From Candidatus Atribacter alterifermentans (lineage in GTDB: Bacteria; Atribacterota; Atribacteria; Atribacterales; Atribacteraceae), in NCBI GenBank assembly GCA_012517635.1, contig JAAYUP010000439.1:1-8775 (forward strand): a DNA stretch of 8,775 bases. Direction: 5' to 3'. Positions 1-6,394 of this stretch are shown here, in pieces (the stretch's first letter is position 1; each line of letters opens with the position of its first letter). The position numbers were made by a program, and so were the translations under genes. Below the pieces are notes generated by a model. It searched no databases and was not told the origin of the DNA. It saw nothing but the letters and a program-made list of their open reading frames with translations.

Positions 1-98
<98 letters not shown>

Positions 99-260
99 AC
101 ATCTGTATCACAATCTCTTCTCCTATTTGAGAAAAGAGGTGGGTTTCAATCTCGGCCCGATTGTGGACCGCTTATTATGTGGAAACTTCTTTTGGAAGTA
201 GGCGGAATATTTACTTTTCAAGGTCCTTAATCCTTCAGGTTTTTACCTCAACCAGAGGGC
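99..260 (-). other. Transcribed leader of the rRNA operon with hairpins and a boxA-like stretch
   Basis: This is the region between the predicted transcription start (about 260) and the mature 16S 5' end. On the minus strand it can form several short hairpins: AGGT-AAAA-ACCT (about 249-236), ACTTC-CAAAA-GAAGT (198-184), CGGTCC-ACAATC-GGGCCG (170-153, one G-U pair), and a longer CTCTTTTCTC/GAGAAGAG stem ending close to the 16S start (about 140-113). The segment GACCTTGAAAAGTAAAT (225-209) resembles the boxA-flanking sequence in rRNA leaders of Firmicutes, where it helps antitermination; this resemblance is weak. Leaders of this kind normally supply one strand of the RNase III processing stalk, whose partner lies downstream of 16S, outside the window. 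No coding potential is apparent. Confidence 0.55.
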
Positions 261-265
261 AAGAG

Positions 266-297
266 ATAATTTAACACAGGCTACCTGGAATTGTCAA
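266..297 (-). promoter_or_regulatory. Sigma-70-type promoter of the rRNA operon
   Basis: On the minus strand a perfect TTGACA -35 box lies at 297-292. A -10 region follows after 17-18 bases within TTAAATTAT (274-266). The best hexamers are TTAAAT (17-bp spacer) or TAAATT (18-bp spacer), each matching the consensus at four of six bases. The predicted start is about 260, giving a leader of roughly 160 nt before 16S. Being the best promoter-like sequence in the spacer, and directly upstream of rrs, supports the call; the exact -10 is uncertain. Confidence 0.7.
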
Positions 298-310
298 CCA
301 TAAATCACGG

Positions 311-330
311 TTTTTTTAAATTTTTTAATA
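311..330 (-). promoter_or_regulatory. A/T-rich tract, possible UP element of the rRNA promoter
   Basis: This is a run of 20 bases made only of A and T (minus strand TATTAAAAAATTTAAAAAAA), ending 13 bp upstream of the -35 box. UP elements that bind the alpha-subunit C-terminal domain look like this and are typical of rRNA promoters. Here the tract sits slightly farther upstream than the classic proximal site, so a role is inference. Confidence 0.4.
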
Positions 331-374
331 GAACCTCTTGCAGGATAATGGCACCAGATGAGGATGAAAATGCC

Positions 375-444
375 TTCCCCCTCACCCCATCGCCCCCTCT
401 CCCCCTCAGTCTTTCTTGATTGGAGAAGGTGAGGATGAGGGCGG
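375..444. repeat. Pyrimidine-rich imperfect inverted repeat, probable dispersed intergenic repeat
   Basis: On the plus strand a C/T-rich arm (about 375-410, containing CCTCACC at 380-386 and TCTCC at 398-402) is followed by a short loop and a G/A-rich arm (422-444, containing GGAGA at 422-426 and GGTGAGG at 428-434). The two arms are imperfectly complementary, so either strand could fold into a long hairpin. The base composition differs sharply from the AT-rich surroundings. Intergenic repeats built of CCCTCACC/CTCTCCCC modules are widespread in many bacterial genomes; that this one is multicopy here is inference, as one copy is visible. On the minus strand the hairpin is followed by TTTT and could help end truA transcription. 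Confidence 0.5.
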
Positions 445-452
445 TTTTTAAA

Positions 453-477
453 CGGTTCACGGTTCACCGTTCACGGT
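453..477. repeat. Short tandem heptamer repeat (CGGTTCA, about 3.5 units)
   Basis: The units are CGGTTCA (453-459), CGGTTCA (460-466), CCGTTCA (467-473) and a partial CGGT (474-477). The third unit's C change also creates small inverted repeats: on the minus strand CACCG-TGAA-CGGTG folds as a 5-bp hairpin, and AACGGT/ACCGTT (471-451) forms a 6-bp stem. The array lies nine bases from the pyrimidine-rich inverted repeat, 42 bp past the truA stop. Function unknown. Confidence 0.65.
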
Positions 478-519
478 GTTTTCAGCACAGATAAATAGAA
501 GGGGTTTTTGCTTCATAAT

Positions 520-1377
520 TTAAATCATGAACCCTTTTTTTGAAAGAAAAAATGGCAAGGATGGCGAAGGGTGATTGCTATTCCAAAAATCATATTCTGG
601 ATAGAAAACTCGAGCGAGATACAAGCCATGAGGGGGAAGACATAACCGATGTTTACCGCGATTGGGCTGGGATAAAGCCAAACGGAGGTCATCAATCTTT
701 TTTTTCCCCAACTGAACCATCCAGATTTCCCCTAAAAGAATTCGAACCATTTTATACAAAAAACCATTCCCAACAATTTGGAAAGACAAAAAACCATGCT
801 GAAAATCATAAACTTCAAATCGGTGAATCTGGCGGACCATATTTCTTATAGTACTGCCCGAGGCACTAAAAGCAGTGAAATCATGTTCTCCTACAAAGAG
901 ATTGATACATTCTTTTAATAGTGGCCAATTAATTTTATAATTTCCAGGATAAAACATATAGTGACGCAAGAACACAGGAAATTGGTTGCCACTATACATC
1001 CAATAATGATATTCCTTACTAGTCGCATCTTTACGAGCATTAAAGGATAGAGAAACTTCTTGAAGGTGTATAACTCTGATATCAGGAGGAAGATAGGAAT
1101 TTAATGCCCGAAAAAGAGTTGATATTTCCAGAGTCAATTCGACTCGGCAATTGGCTACCTGTCCTAAGGCATGAACTCCGGCATCAGTTCGACCAGAGGC
1201 ATGAAGGGTTATCGGTTGATTTAAAATGGACGTGAGGGCTTGAGTGAGAACAGATTGGATACTGTTTCGATTCGGTTGACTCTGCCAACCAAAATAATTG
1301 GTTCCATCATATTCGATTACCATCACTAAATTTTTCTTCTTAGGGCCTATCGACTTATTGTCTTTCAACTTTTGCAT
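520..1377 (-). CDS. truA: tRNA pseudouridine(38-40) synthase TruA
   Basis: TruA converts uridines 38-40 of the anticodon stem-loop of many tRNAs to pseudouridine in the cytoplasm. With the start used here the protein has 285 residues. The catalytic motif ASGRTDAGVHALGQ carries the nucleophilic Asp at about residue 65. Family blocks VIEYDGTNYFGWQ (N-terminal), DFTAFSASGS (middle) and NGFLYKMVRILLGEIW (C-terminal domain) are intact. The reading frame also opens at a TTG (1401) that overlaps the ecfT stop but has no Shine-Dalgarno site. The ATG at 1377 has AAAGGA 13 bases upstream and is preferred; the N-terminus is therefore uncertain by eight residues or more. The protein ends with about 25 residues after the usual final strand (GLYLARVFYP), an unusual tail. 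truA closes the ECF gene cluster, as in Firmicutes, and is probably cotranscribed with ecfT. Confidence 0.95.
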   Translation of the reverse strand: MQKLKDNKSIGPKKKNLVMVIEYDGTNYFGWQSQPNRNSIQSVLTQALTSILNQPITLHASGRTDAGVHALGQVANCRVELTLEISTLFRALNSYLPPDIRVIHLQEVSLSFNARKDATSKEYHYWMYSGNQFPVFLRHYMFYPGNYKINWPLLKECINLFVGEHDFTAFSASGSTIRNMVRQIHRFEVYDFQHGFLSFQIVGNGFLYKMVRILLGEIWMVQLGKKKIDDLRLALSQPNRGKHRLCLPPHGLYLARVFYPEYDFWNSNHPSPSLPFFLSKKGFMI

Positions 1378-1394
1378 GAATATTGGAGTGTCCT

Positions 1395-2201
1395 TTACCA
1401 AATAAACACTGATAAAAAAATAACTGTCGTAATGAAAATGAGAGTCCCACTTAGAAAAAGAAAATCAAGGGGTTGTAAAATAAGGATTCGAAGTCGAGTC
1501 CGACCAATACCACCTCGATAACAACGCGACTCCATGGCAACTGCCAAGTCATCAGCTCGTTTAAAAGAATTAATAAAAAGGGGAACCAACAAAGGAATAA
1601 GATTTTTAGCTCGTTGGATCAAGCTTCCTGTTTCAAAATCGGCACCCCTCGCTTGCTGAGCTTTAATGATTCGGTCAGCTTCTTCCATCAAGGTTGGTAT
1701 AAAACGGATAGCAATAGTCATCATCATTGCTAATTCGTGAGCAGGGAAGCCCCATTTTTTAAAAGGGCTGAGGAGCGATTCCAACCCATCAGTTAATTCA
1801 ACTGGTGAAGTAGTAAGAGTTAAAAGCGCAGTACATAAAATTAAAAGACAAAGCCGAACAATGATAAATAAACCTCGGGTTAATCCCTCCTTTGAAACAT
1901 GAAGAAAACTATACTCCCATATATACTCTCCGGGTGTAAAAAAAACTTGTAAAATAAGGGTAAAGGCTAACAGGAAAAGGATGGGTTTCAGGCTTTTTCC
2001 GATATAAGAAAGAGGTATCCGTGCTGTAAGGGTTAAAAAGATGATGAAGCTTCCAATAAAAAGAAAGGAGAACCACTCCTTAACAATAAATAAAACAACA
2101 ATAAAAATTGCCGATATTAGGATTTTCACGCGAGGATCCAACCGGTGGATCGGCGATTCTATCGGGATAAATTGTCCAATTGCTATGCTCTTTCCCAGCA
2201 T
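1395..2201 (-). CDS. ecfT: Energy-coupling factor transporter transmembrane protein EcfT
   Basis: EcfT is the membrane scaffold of an ECF-type ABC importer. It links the two ATPases to interchangeable substrate-binding S components that take up vitamins or transition metals. The 268-residue protein has hydrophobic membrane segments near residues 27-43, 45-60, 73-89, 107-132 and 246-266. Two cytoplasmic coupling motifs lie in the long helical region: QQARGADF (Ala-Arg-Gly at 184-186) and AMESRCYRGG (Ser-Arg-Cys at 225-227). These arginine motifs contact grooves in the ATPases; the second is a variant of the common ARG form but keeps the arginine. The ATG has AGAAGG seven bases upstream, lying in the last codons of ecfA2, and only one base separates the two genes. 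No S-component gene is present in the window, so the substrate cannot be told. Confidence 0.95.
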   Translation of the reverse strand: MLGKSIAIGQFIPIESPIHRLDPRVKILISAIFIVVLFIVKEWFSFLFIGSFIIFLTLTARIPLSYIGKSLKPILFLLAFTLILQVFFTPGEYIWEYSFLHVSKEGLTRGLFIIVRLCLLILCTALLTLTTSPVELTDGLESLLSPFKKWGFPAHELAMMMTIAIRFIPTLMEEADRIIKAQQARGADFETGSLIQRAKNLIPLLVPLFINSFKRADDLAVAMESRCYRGGIGRTRLRILILQPLDFLFLSGTLIFITTVIFLSVFIW

Positions 2202-2202
2202 A

Positions 2203-3066
2203 TTAATGCCTTCTTCTCTTTAATATCTTTTCTGCAATTTGTTCAGATAATTCCTGAGCAGTTAAAATTCCCTTCCCAATATCAAAACCTTTATCCCATA
2301 GCAATTCAGCGATACGAGTAGTCGTGGGTGGTTTAATTCCATAACATTCCAAGGTTTTTCCTTGAGAAAAAATCTGGCGTACCGAACTATCTAATCCAAT
2401 AGTTCCATGATCCATTACTATTATCCTTTCAGCTATCAAAGCCAAATCATCCATGCTATGGGATACTAAAACCAGGGTCGTACCATAGTCTTCTCGAAGA
2501 GTTTTTAGTTTTTTAAGAATCAATCTTTTCCCTTCAGGATCAAGTCCTGCAGTCGGTTCATCTAAAACTAATGCTTCCGGTCGCATCGATAGAATACTGG
2601 CAATAGCAACTCGTCTCATCTGTCCTCCACTTAATTCAAAAGGATTCTTTTTATAAATTTCTTGATAATCCAAACCAACACTTTCCAAAGCCCACTTCAC
2701 TGTTTCTTCTAACTTTTGACCACTTACGGCGTTATTTCGTGGCCCGAAGGCTACCTCATCAAAAACGGTTTCTTCAAAAATTTGATGTTCAGGATATTGA
2801 AATACCAAGCCGATTTTTCTTCGTATTCCTCTTAATTGCGAACTCTTTTTTTGGATTTTTTCACCATCAATGATAACTGATCCTTGAGTAGGGAAAAGAA
2901 GAGCGTTAAAATGCTGAATTAAGGTGGACTTACCACAACCGGTTCTTCCAATAATGCCAACCGACTCTCCCCTATCTATAGTGAGAGTGATATTCTTAAG
3001 GGCTTGTACTTCAAAAGGAGTATTCTGGAAATAACTATAGAAGACGTTTTCTAAACGAATGAACAC
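2203..3066 (-). CDS. ecfA2: Energy-coupling factor transporter ATPase EcfA2
   Basis: This is the second ATPase of the ECF importer; it pairs with EcfA1 to hydrolyse ATP and drive EcfT. The 287-residue product has Walker A GRTGCGKST (40-48), the Q-loop in VFQYPEHQ (Gln90), signature LSGGQ (145-149), Walker B LVLDEP (Asp169, Glu170) and the switch His203 in VSHSMDD. The open frame extends farther upstream to 3177, but that part merely overlaps ecfA1 out of frame and matches no ABC domain. The first codon fitting the family start (FIRLENVFYSY) is GTG at 3066, giving a normal family length. It overlaps the ecfA1 end by 16 bases and has no clear Shine-Dalgarno site, so translation is probably coupled. 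The order A1, A2, T is the usual one. Confidence 0.95.
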   Translation of the reverse strand: MFIRLENVFYSYFQNTPFEVQALKNITLTIDRGESVGIIGRTGCGKSTLIQHFNALLFPTQGSVIIDGEKIQKKSSQLRGIRRKIGLVFQYPEHQIFEETVFDEVAFGPRNNAVSGQKLEETVKWALESVGLDYQEIYKKNPFELSGGQMRRVAIASILSMRPEALVLDEPTAGLDPEGKRLILKKLKTLREDYGTTLVLVSHSMDDLALIAERIIVMDHGTIGLDSSVRQIFSQGKTLECYGIKPPTTTRIAELLWDKGFDIGKGILTAQELSEQIAEKILKRRRH

Positions 3067-3887
3067 AAGGCAGCTACCAGTTCTTCTGCTTGAAGGGGAA
3101 GGATTGGAAATAGCTCGGGAAACCGCCTTCGAAGTATCCAGGCAGTTTCCGATACCACCGGGAGTTCTAAACCCCATTCATAAATTTGTTCTCTTTGATT
3201 AAATATATCTGCTGGTTTTCCCTGAGCAACAATTTGGCCTTGATCCATGATAATAACCCGATCGGCATCAACAGCTTCTTCGATATAGTGGGTAATTTGG
3301 AAAATCGTAATTGATCCACGAAGTTGAGAAATGAGCGACATAATTTCGCTTCGGCCTTCGGGGTCGAGCATTGATGTTGCTTCATCGAATACTATATATT
3401 CTGGTTGCATAGCCAAAACACCCGCGATTGCGACTCTCTGTTTTTGGCCCCCAGAAAGGAGATGTGGCTCTTTTTTTCGAAAATCATTCATCCCAACTCT
3501 ATCTAACGCTTGGTCAATCCGCTTTCGTATTTCATCTTGAGGCACTCCAAGATTCTCTGGTCCAAAAGCAACATCTTCTTCAACAGTAGTTGCAATAATC
3601 TGGTTATCAGGATTTTGAAAAACGAGTCCAACTTTTTGACGAATTTCCCATAAAAATTCTGATTGATTGGTACTTTTTCCATCTACGATAACTTCGCCTT
3701 TTTTGGGAAGTAATAATCCATTACAATGCTTGGCTAAAGTGGATTTTCCCGAACCATTTCTTCCCAATAAAACAACAAACTCACCCTTTGGAATGACGAG
3801 TTCAATATTACGAAGAACTTCATCCTTTTTTTCTATTAATGTTTCATCTTCAGTAAACCAGAAGGACACTCCCTTAAACTCAATCAC
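3051..3887 (-). CDS. ecfA1: Energy-coupling factor transporter ATPase EcfA1
   Basis: This is the first ATPase of the ECF importer. In the 278-residue form, Walker A GRNGSGKST is at 43-50, the Q-loop Gln at about 91 in VFQNPDNQ, the signature LSGGQ at 144-148, Walker B IVFDEA (Asp168, Glu169) and the switch His at about 200 (QITHYIEEA). The Q-helix stretch QNPDNQIIATTVEEDVAFGP is characteristic of EcfA1 as opposed to EcfA2. Two GTG codons could start it, at 3893 and 3887. AAAGGA (3902-3897) lies only three bases from the first but nine from the second, so 3887 is preferred; the difference is two residues. The gene begins immediately past a terminator hairpin that ends the ribosomal operon, so its expression may depend on read-through or on an unseen promoter. 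Confidence 0.95.
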   Translation of the reverse strand: MIEFKGVSFWFTEDETLIEKKDEVLRNIELVIPKGEFVVLLGRNGSGKSTLAKHCNGLLLPKKGEVIVDGKSTNQSEFLWEIRQKVGLVFQNPDNQIIATTVEEDVAFGPENLGVPQDEIRKRIDQALDRVGMNDFRKKEPHLLSGGQKQRVAIAGVLAMQPEYIVFDEATSMLDPEGRSEIMSLISQLRGSITIFQITHYIEEAVDADRVIIMDQGQIVAQGKPADIFNQREQIYEWGLELPVVSETAWILRRRFPELFPILPLQAEELVAALCSFV

Positions 3888-3896
3888 CGTCACAGG

Positions 3897-3902
3897 TCCT
3901 TT
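3897..3902 (-). promoter_or_regulatory. Shine-Dalgarno site of ecfA1, pressed against the terminator
   Basis: Minus-strand AAAGGA. Its spacing (nine bases to GTG 3887, three to GTG 3893) favours the inner start. Only four bases separate it from the T-run of the upstream terminator hairpin, so a transcript that reads through would carry a strong stem just in front of the ribosome binding site. Confidence 0.6.
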
Positions 3903-3906
3903 CCAT

Positions 3907-3930
3907 AAAAAAGCCAGCCCTTTGGCTGGC
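3907..3930 (-). terminator. Factor-independent terminator after rplQ
   Basis: On the minus strand GCCAGCC (3930-3924) and GGCTGGC (3919-3913) form a perfect 7-bp GC-rich stem with the 4-base loop AAAG, followed by six T residues (3912-3907). This is a textbook intrinsic terminator at the end of the alpha operon, 28 bases past the rplQ stop. It faces into ecfA1, which starts about 20 bases farther on. The reverse strand has no T-run on the other side, so it acts in one direction. Confidence 0.9.
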
Positions 3931-3958
3931 AGGGTATCTTGCTATCCAGCTCGTCGTT

Positions 3959-4315
3959 TTATTCAGAAAGTATTTCAACCCGTGCCATTGGAGCCCCGTC
4001 TCCTTGGCGGAATCCAGTTTTATAAATTCGACAGTATCCTCCATTTCTTTCTTTCAAACGTGGAACTAAATTTCTTTGAAGGGTTTTAAAAGCTTCTTTA
4101 TCATCTACCCATCGCATAACTTGAATCGTAGTAGCATTTGTTCCTTCAATTGCTTGAGATATAATTCTCTCAAACAGTGGTTTAAGGTTTTTTGCTTTCG
4201 ACTCAGTCGTTTCAACTGCTCCTGATTTAATTAAAGAAACTAAAAGATTTGATAACATCGCTTCTTTATGGGAGGTGGTACGACCCAGTTTCCCTCTTTT
4301 CATTCTATGCCTCAT
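3959..4315 (-). CDS. rplQ: Large ribosomal subunit protein bL17
   Basis: L17 is a 50S subunit protein near the peptide exit tunnel. The 118-residue product has the family N-terminus MRHRMKRGKLGRTTSHKEAM, the central LLVSLIKSGAVETTESKAK block and a C-terminus ending GDGAPMARVEILSE; its length is typical. Its ATG overlaps the rpoA stop (ATGA, 4 bases). A GAGGTG site lies eight bases upstream inside the last rpoA codons, so translation is coupled to rpoA. It is the last gene before the terminator at 3907-3930, as in the alpha operon of many bacteria. Confidence 0.98.
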   Translation of the reverse strand: MRHRMKRGKLGRTTSHKEAMLSNLLVSLIKSGAVETTESKAKNLKPLFERIISQAIEGTNATTIQVMRWVDDKEAFKTLQRNLVPRLKERNGGYCRIYKTGFRQGDGAPMARVEILSE

Positions 4316-5319
4316 TGGTTGTTCACCTCATCTATATTGACTTTATTGAGTTCGAAACCAAGTTTTTCAACTTTCTCAACGATTTCTTCATAGGTTTTTT
4401 GACCTAAATTTTTAATCTTTTTCAAATCTTCTGGGCGTTGGTTAATGATTTCCAAAAGTTCACGGAGAGTATTAATTCGAGCGCGCTTAAGACAATTATA
4501 AGCTCGAACTGATAATTCTAATTCTTCGATAAGTTTGTCTTCTCCCTGTTCGTTCTCTTCTAAAACAACGTCAACTGGAGCTACCAAACTATCTGACATA
4601 CTTTCCTTAACCAAGCCATAAATATAAGTTATTTCACCAACCAGGAGCTCGAGTGAATTTTTTAAAGCTTCTTGAGGAAGAATAGAACCGTTGGTCCATA
4701 TTTCAAGAATAAGCTTATCAAAGTTGGTGAATTGACCAACTCGGGTATCAACCACCGTATAATTCACTTTTTTTACTGGGGTAAAAATTGCATCAATCTG
4801 AATATTCCGATAATCGCGTGCAACCTTTTCAGATGTCTCTTGATATCCCTTTCCATGGTTAACATAAAGAGTCATTGAAAGGTGACCTTCATGATTTAAC
4901 TCTACTAAATAATGATCCGGATTAATAATCTCAACATTGGGATTAGGTTGAATGTCGCGAGCTGTTACTCGCCGTGGCTGGTCGGAATCTTCATTTCCTC
5001 TGACATCAATTCTCAGTATTTCTTCCTCTGGAGAGGATGAAGAAAGAACCAAACCTTTAACATTGAGGAGCAGATCAGTAATATCCTCCCTCATCCCTGG
5101 AAGAGAAGAGAATTCATGACTGACATTATCTATCTCGACCGAGGTAACCGCAGCCCCTTCCATAGAAGAGAGAAGGACACGCCGAATGGCATTTCCTAAG
5201 GTTACACCCCATCCAGATTCTAAAGGTTCTATCGAAAACTTCCCATAACGAGCTCGCGTAACTCGATCCTCTCGAAGCTCAATTGTTTCAAATTTCAACA
5301 TTTCCTTAATATCGGGCAT
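4312..5319 (-). CDS. rpoA: DNA-directed RNA polymerase subunit alpha
   Basis: Alpha dimerises to nucleate RNA polymerase assembly and contacts UP elements and activators. The 335-residue protein has the N-terminal assembly domain at about 1-240, including GWGVTLGNAIRRVLLSSMEG (36-55) at the dimer interface. An acidic linker (about 250-263) follows, then the C-terminal DNA-binding domain (about 264-323). That domain has ELSVRAYNCLKRARINT, where Arg272 corresponds to E. coli Arg265, and LKKIKNLGQKTYEEI, the second helix-hairpin-helix part. It is somewhat longer than Firmicutes alpha (around 315) because of an extra polar tail after GFEL. The ATG at 5319 has GAGGTG five bases upstream. It starts 15 bases after rpsD and overlaps rplQ by four. 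Confidence 0.98.
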   Translation of the reverse strand: MPDIKEMLKFETIELREDRVTRARYGKFSIEPLESGWGVTLGNAIRRVLLSSMEGAAVTSVEIDNVSHEFSSLPGMREDITDLLLNVKGLVLSSSSPEEEILRIDVRGNEDSDQPRRVTARDIQPNPNVEIINPDHYLVELNHEGHLSMTLYVNHGKGYQETSEKVARDYRNIQIDAIFTPVKKVNYTVVDTRVGQFTNFDKLILEIWTNGSILPQEALKNSLELLVGEITYIYGLVKESMSDSLVAPVDVVLEENEQGEDKLIEELELSVRAYNCLKRARINTLRELLEIINQRPEDLKKIKNLGQKTYEEIVEKVEKLGFELNKVNIDEVNNQ

Positions 5320-5334
5320 ACTTACACCTCAAAT

Positions 5335-5961
5335 TTACTTGGAATAAAACTCAACGATCAAAGATTCCTCTACCTGATAATCAATATCGTCTCGATTTGG
5401 TTCTCGTTTAACCGTGAATGCAACTTCTTCTGGCTGGAATTCCAACCAGCCGGGTGGATTCAGTTGTTCTTTTTCATCAATAATTTCTTTGATCTTTTTA
5501 TGCTGCTTCCCAATATTCGTTAATTCAATTTTATCTCCCACCGAAACCGTAAAGGATGGGATATTAACTATCTTCCCGTTCACTTTAAAATGGCGATGGA
5601 GCACCATTTGCCGAGCATCGCTTCTGGAATCGGCAATTCCTCCACGAAAAACAACATTATCCAAACGCTTTTCTAAAAGACGTAAGAAGTTCTCACCAGT
5701 CACTCCCGGAATACGATTTGCCTTCACAAAATAATTCTTAAACTGCCGTTCAGAAATTCCATATTTAAAGCGAACTTTCTGCTTCTCTCTCAATTGGACA
5801 CCATAATCCGAAAGACGCCTTCTTGAACCTCGGCTCATTCCTGGCGAAAAAGGCCTCTTTTCAAAAGCACATTTTGGTGTCATGCAACGAGGTCCCTTTA
5901 AAAACAATTTCACTCCCTGCCGTCTACATAATCGGCATTTTGCATCGGTATATCTTGACAT
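5335..5961 (-). CDS. rpsD: Small ribosomal subunit protein uS4, zinc-binding (C+) form
   Basis: S4 binds the 5' domain of 16S rRNA early in 30S assembly and helps form the mRNA entry site; in several bacteria it also represses its own operon. The frame is open to 6009, but the 16 residues before ATG 5961 would overlap rpsK. That ATG has AGGAGGA nine bases upstream and gives a family-typical 208 residues. Cys9, Cys12, Cys26 and Cys31 (CRLC...CMTPKC) form a zinc knuckle, the C+ version common in Clostridia and deep-branching bacteria. The S4 RNA-binding domain starts near residue 98 (RLDNVVFRGGIADSRSDARQ) and includes HFKVNGKIVNIPSFTVSVGD. It lies 17 bases after rpsK. Confidence 0.98.
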   Translation of the reverse strand: MSRYTDAKCRLCRRQGVKLFLKGPRCMTPKCAFEKRPFSPGMSRGSRRRLSDYGVQLREKQKVRFKYGISERQFKNYFVKANRIPGVTGENFLRLLEKRLDNVVFRGGIADSRSDARQMVLHRHFKVNGKIVNIPSFTVSVGDKIELTNIGKQHKKIKEIIDEKEQLNPPGWLEFQPEEVAFTVKREPNRDDIDYQVEESLIVEFYSK

Positions 5962-5970
5962 ATGAATGAA

Positions 5971-5977
5971 TCCTCCT
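5971..5977 (-). promoter_or_regulatory. Strong Shine-Dalgarno site that decides the rpsD start
   Basis: AGGAGGA on the minus strand, just past the rpsK stop and nine bases before ATG 5961. It argues against the longer open frame that begins inside rpsK. Confidence 0.85.
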
Positions 5978-5978
5978 C

Positions 5979-6365
5979 TTAAACCCTTCTTTGCTTCGGT
6001 GGCCGACAACCATTGTGAGGTATTGGAGTCACATCTTTAATCGATTTTATAACCAAACCAGTCGCTTGCAAAGAACGGATAGCCGTTTCACGGCCTGATC
6101 CAGGTCCTTTCACCAAAACTTCTATTTCTCTTAAGCCTTGATCCATGGCTTTTTTAGCGGCAGTTTCAGCAGCTAATTGAGCTGCAAAGGGGGTTCCCTT
6201 TTTTGTTCCTTTGAAACCACTTCCTCCCGATGTCGCCCAAGAAATGACGTTTCCCTGTCTATCGCTAATTGAAACAATAGTATTATTAAATGTCGATTTA
6301 ATATGGGCGATTCCTTCACGAACCACCTTTTTTTCTTTTCGTTTCCCTTTTGTTCTTTTAACCAA
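5979..6365 (-). CDS. rpsK: Small ribosomal subunit protein uS11
   Basis: S11 lies on the platform of the 30S subunit, next to the E site and helix 45. The 128-residue product shows the whole family pattern: a basic N-terminus, GIAHIKSTFNNTIVSISD, ISWATSGGSGFKGTKKGTPFAAQLAAE, VLVKGPGSGRETAIRSL and the basic end PHNGCRPPKQRRV. The start is a TTG at 6365, with GGAGG ten bases upstream; no ATG or GTG lies nearby in frame, and the length fits the family. It sits 29 bases after rpsM and 17 before rpsD. Confidence 0.97.
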   Translation of the reverse strand: MVKRTKGKRKEKKVVREGIAHIKSTFNNTIVSISDRQGNVISWATSGGSGFKGTKKGTPFAAQLAAETAAKKAMDQGLREIEVLVKGPGSGRETAIRSLQATGLVIKSIKDVTPIPHNGCRPPKQRRV

Positions 6366-6394
6366 AGCGTCGATGCCTCCTTATTTATTAAAAA

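Noticed and set aside
375..477. CRISPR-like array or mobile-element end
   Set aside because: The heptamer units are contiguous without spacers, and there are no transposase remains or target-site duplications; a simple intergenic repeat is the better reading.
540..851. 103-residue open frame on the plus strand
   Set aside because: Antisense to the C-terminal half of truA, whose motifs are intact; low-complexity polar product.
3067..3177. N-terminal extension of EcfA2 by 37 residues
   Set aside because: The extension overlaps ecfA1 in another frame, shows no ABC-domain sequence, and would make the protein longer than its family.
3667..4089. 140-residue open frame on the plus strand
   Set aside because: It is antisense to the N-terminal part of ecfA1, the terminator and the rplQ end; crossing a terminator hairpin and lacking any family resemblance, it is a shadow.
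5962..6009. N-terminal extension of S4 by 16 residues
   Set aside because: It would begin inside rpsK, whereas ATG 5961 has an ideal AGGAGGA site and matches the S4 family start.
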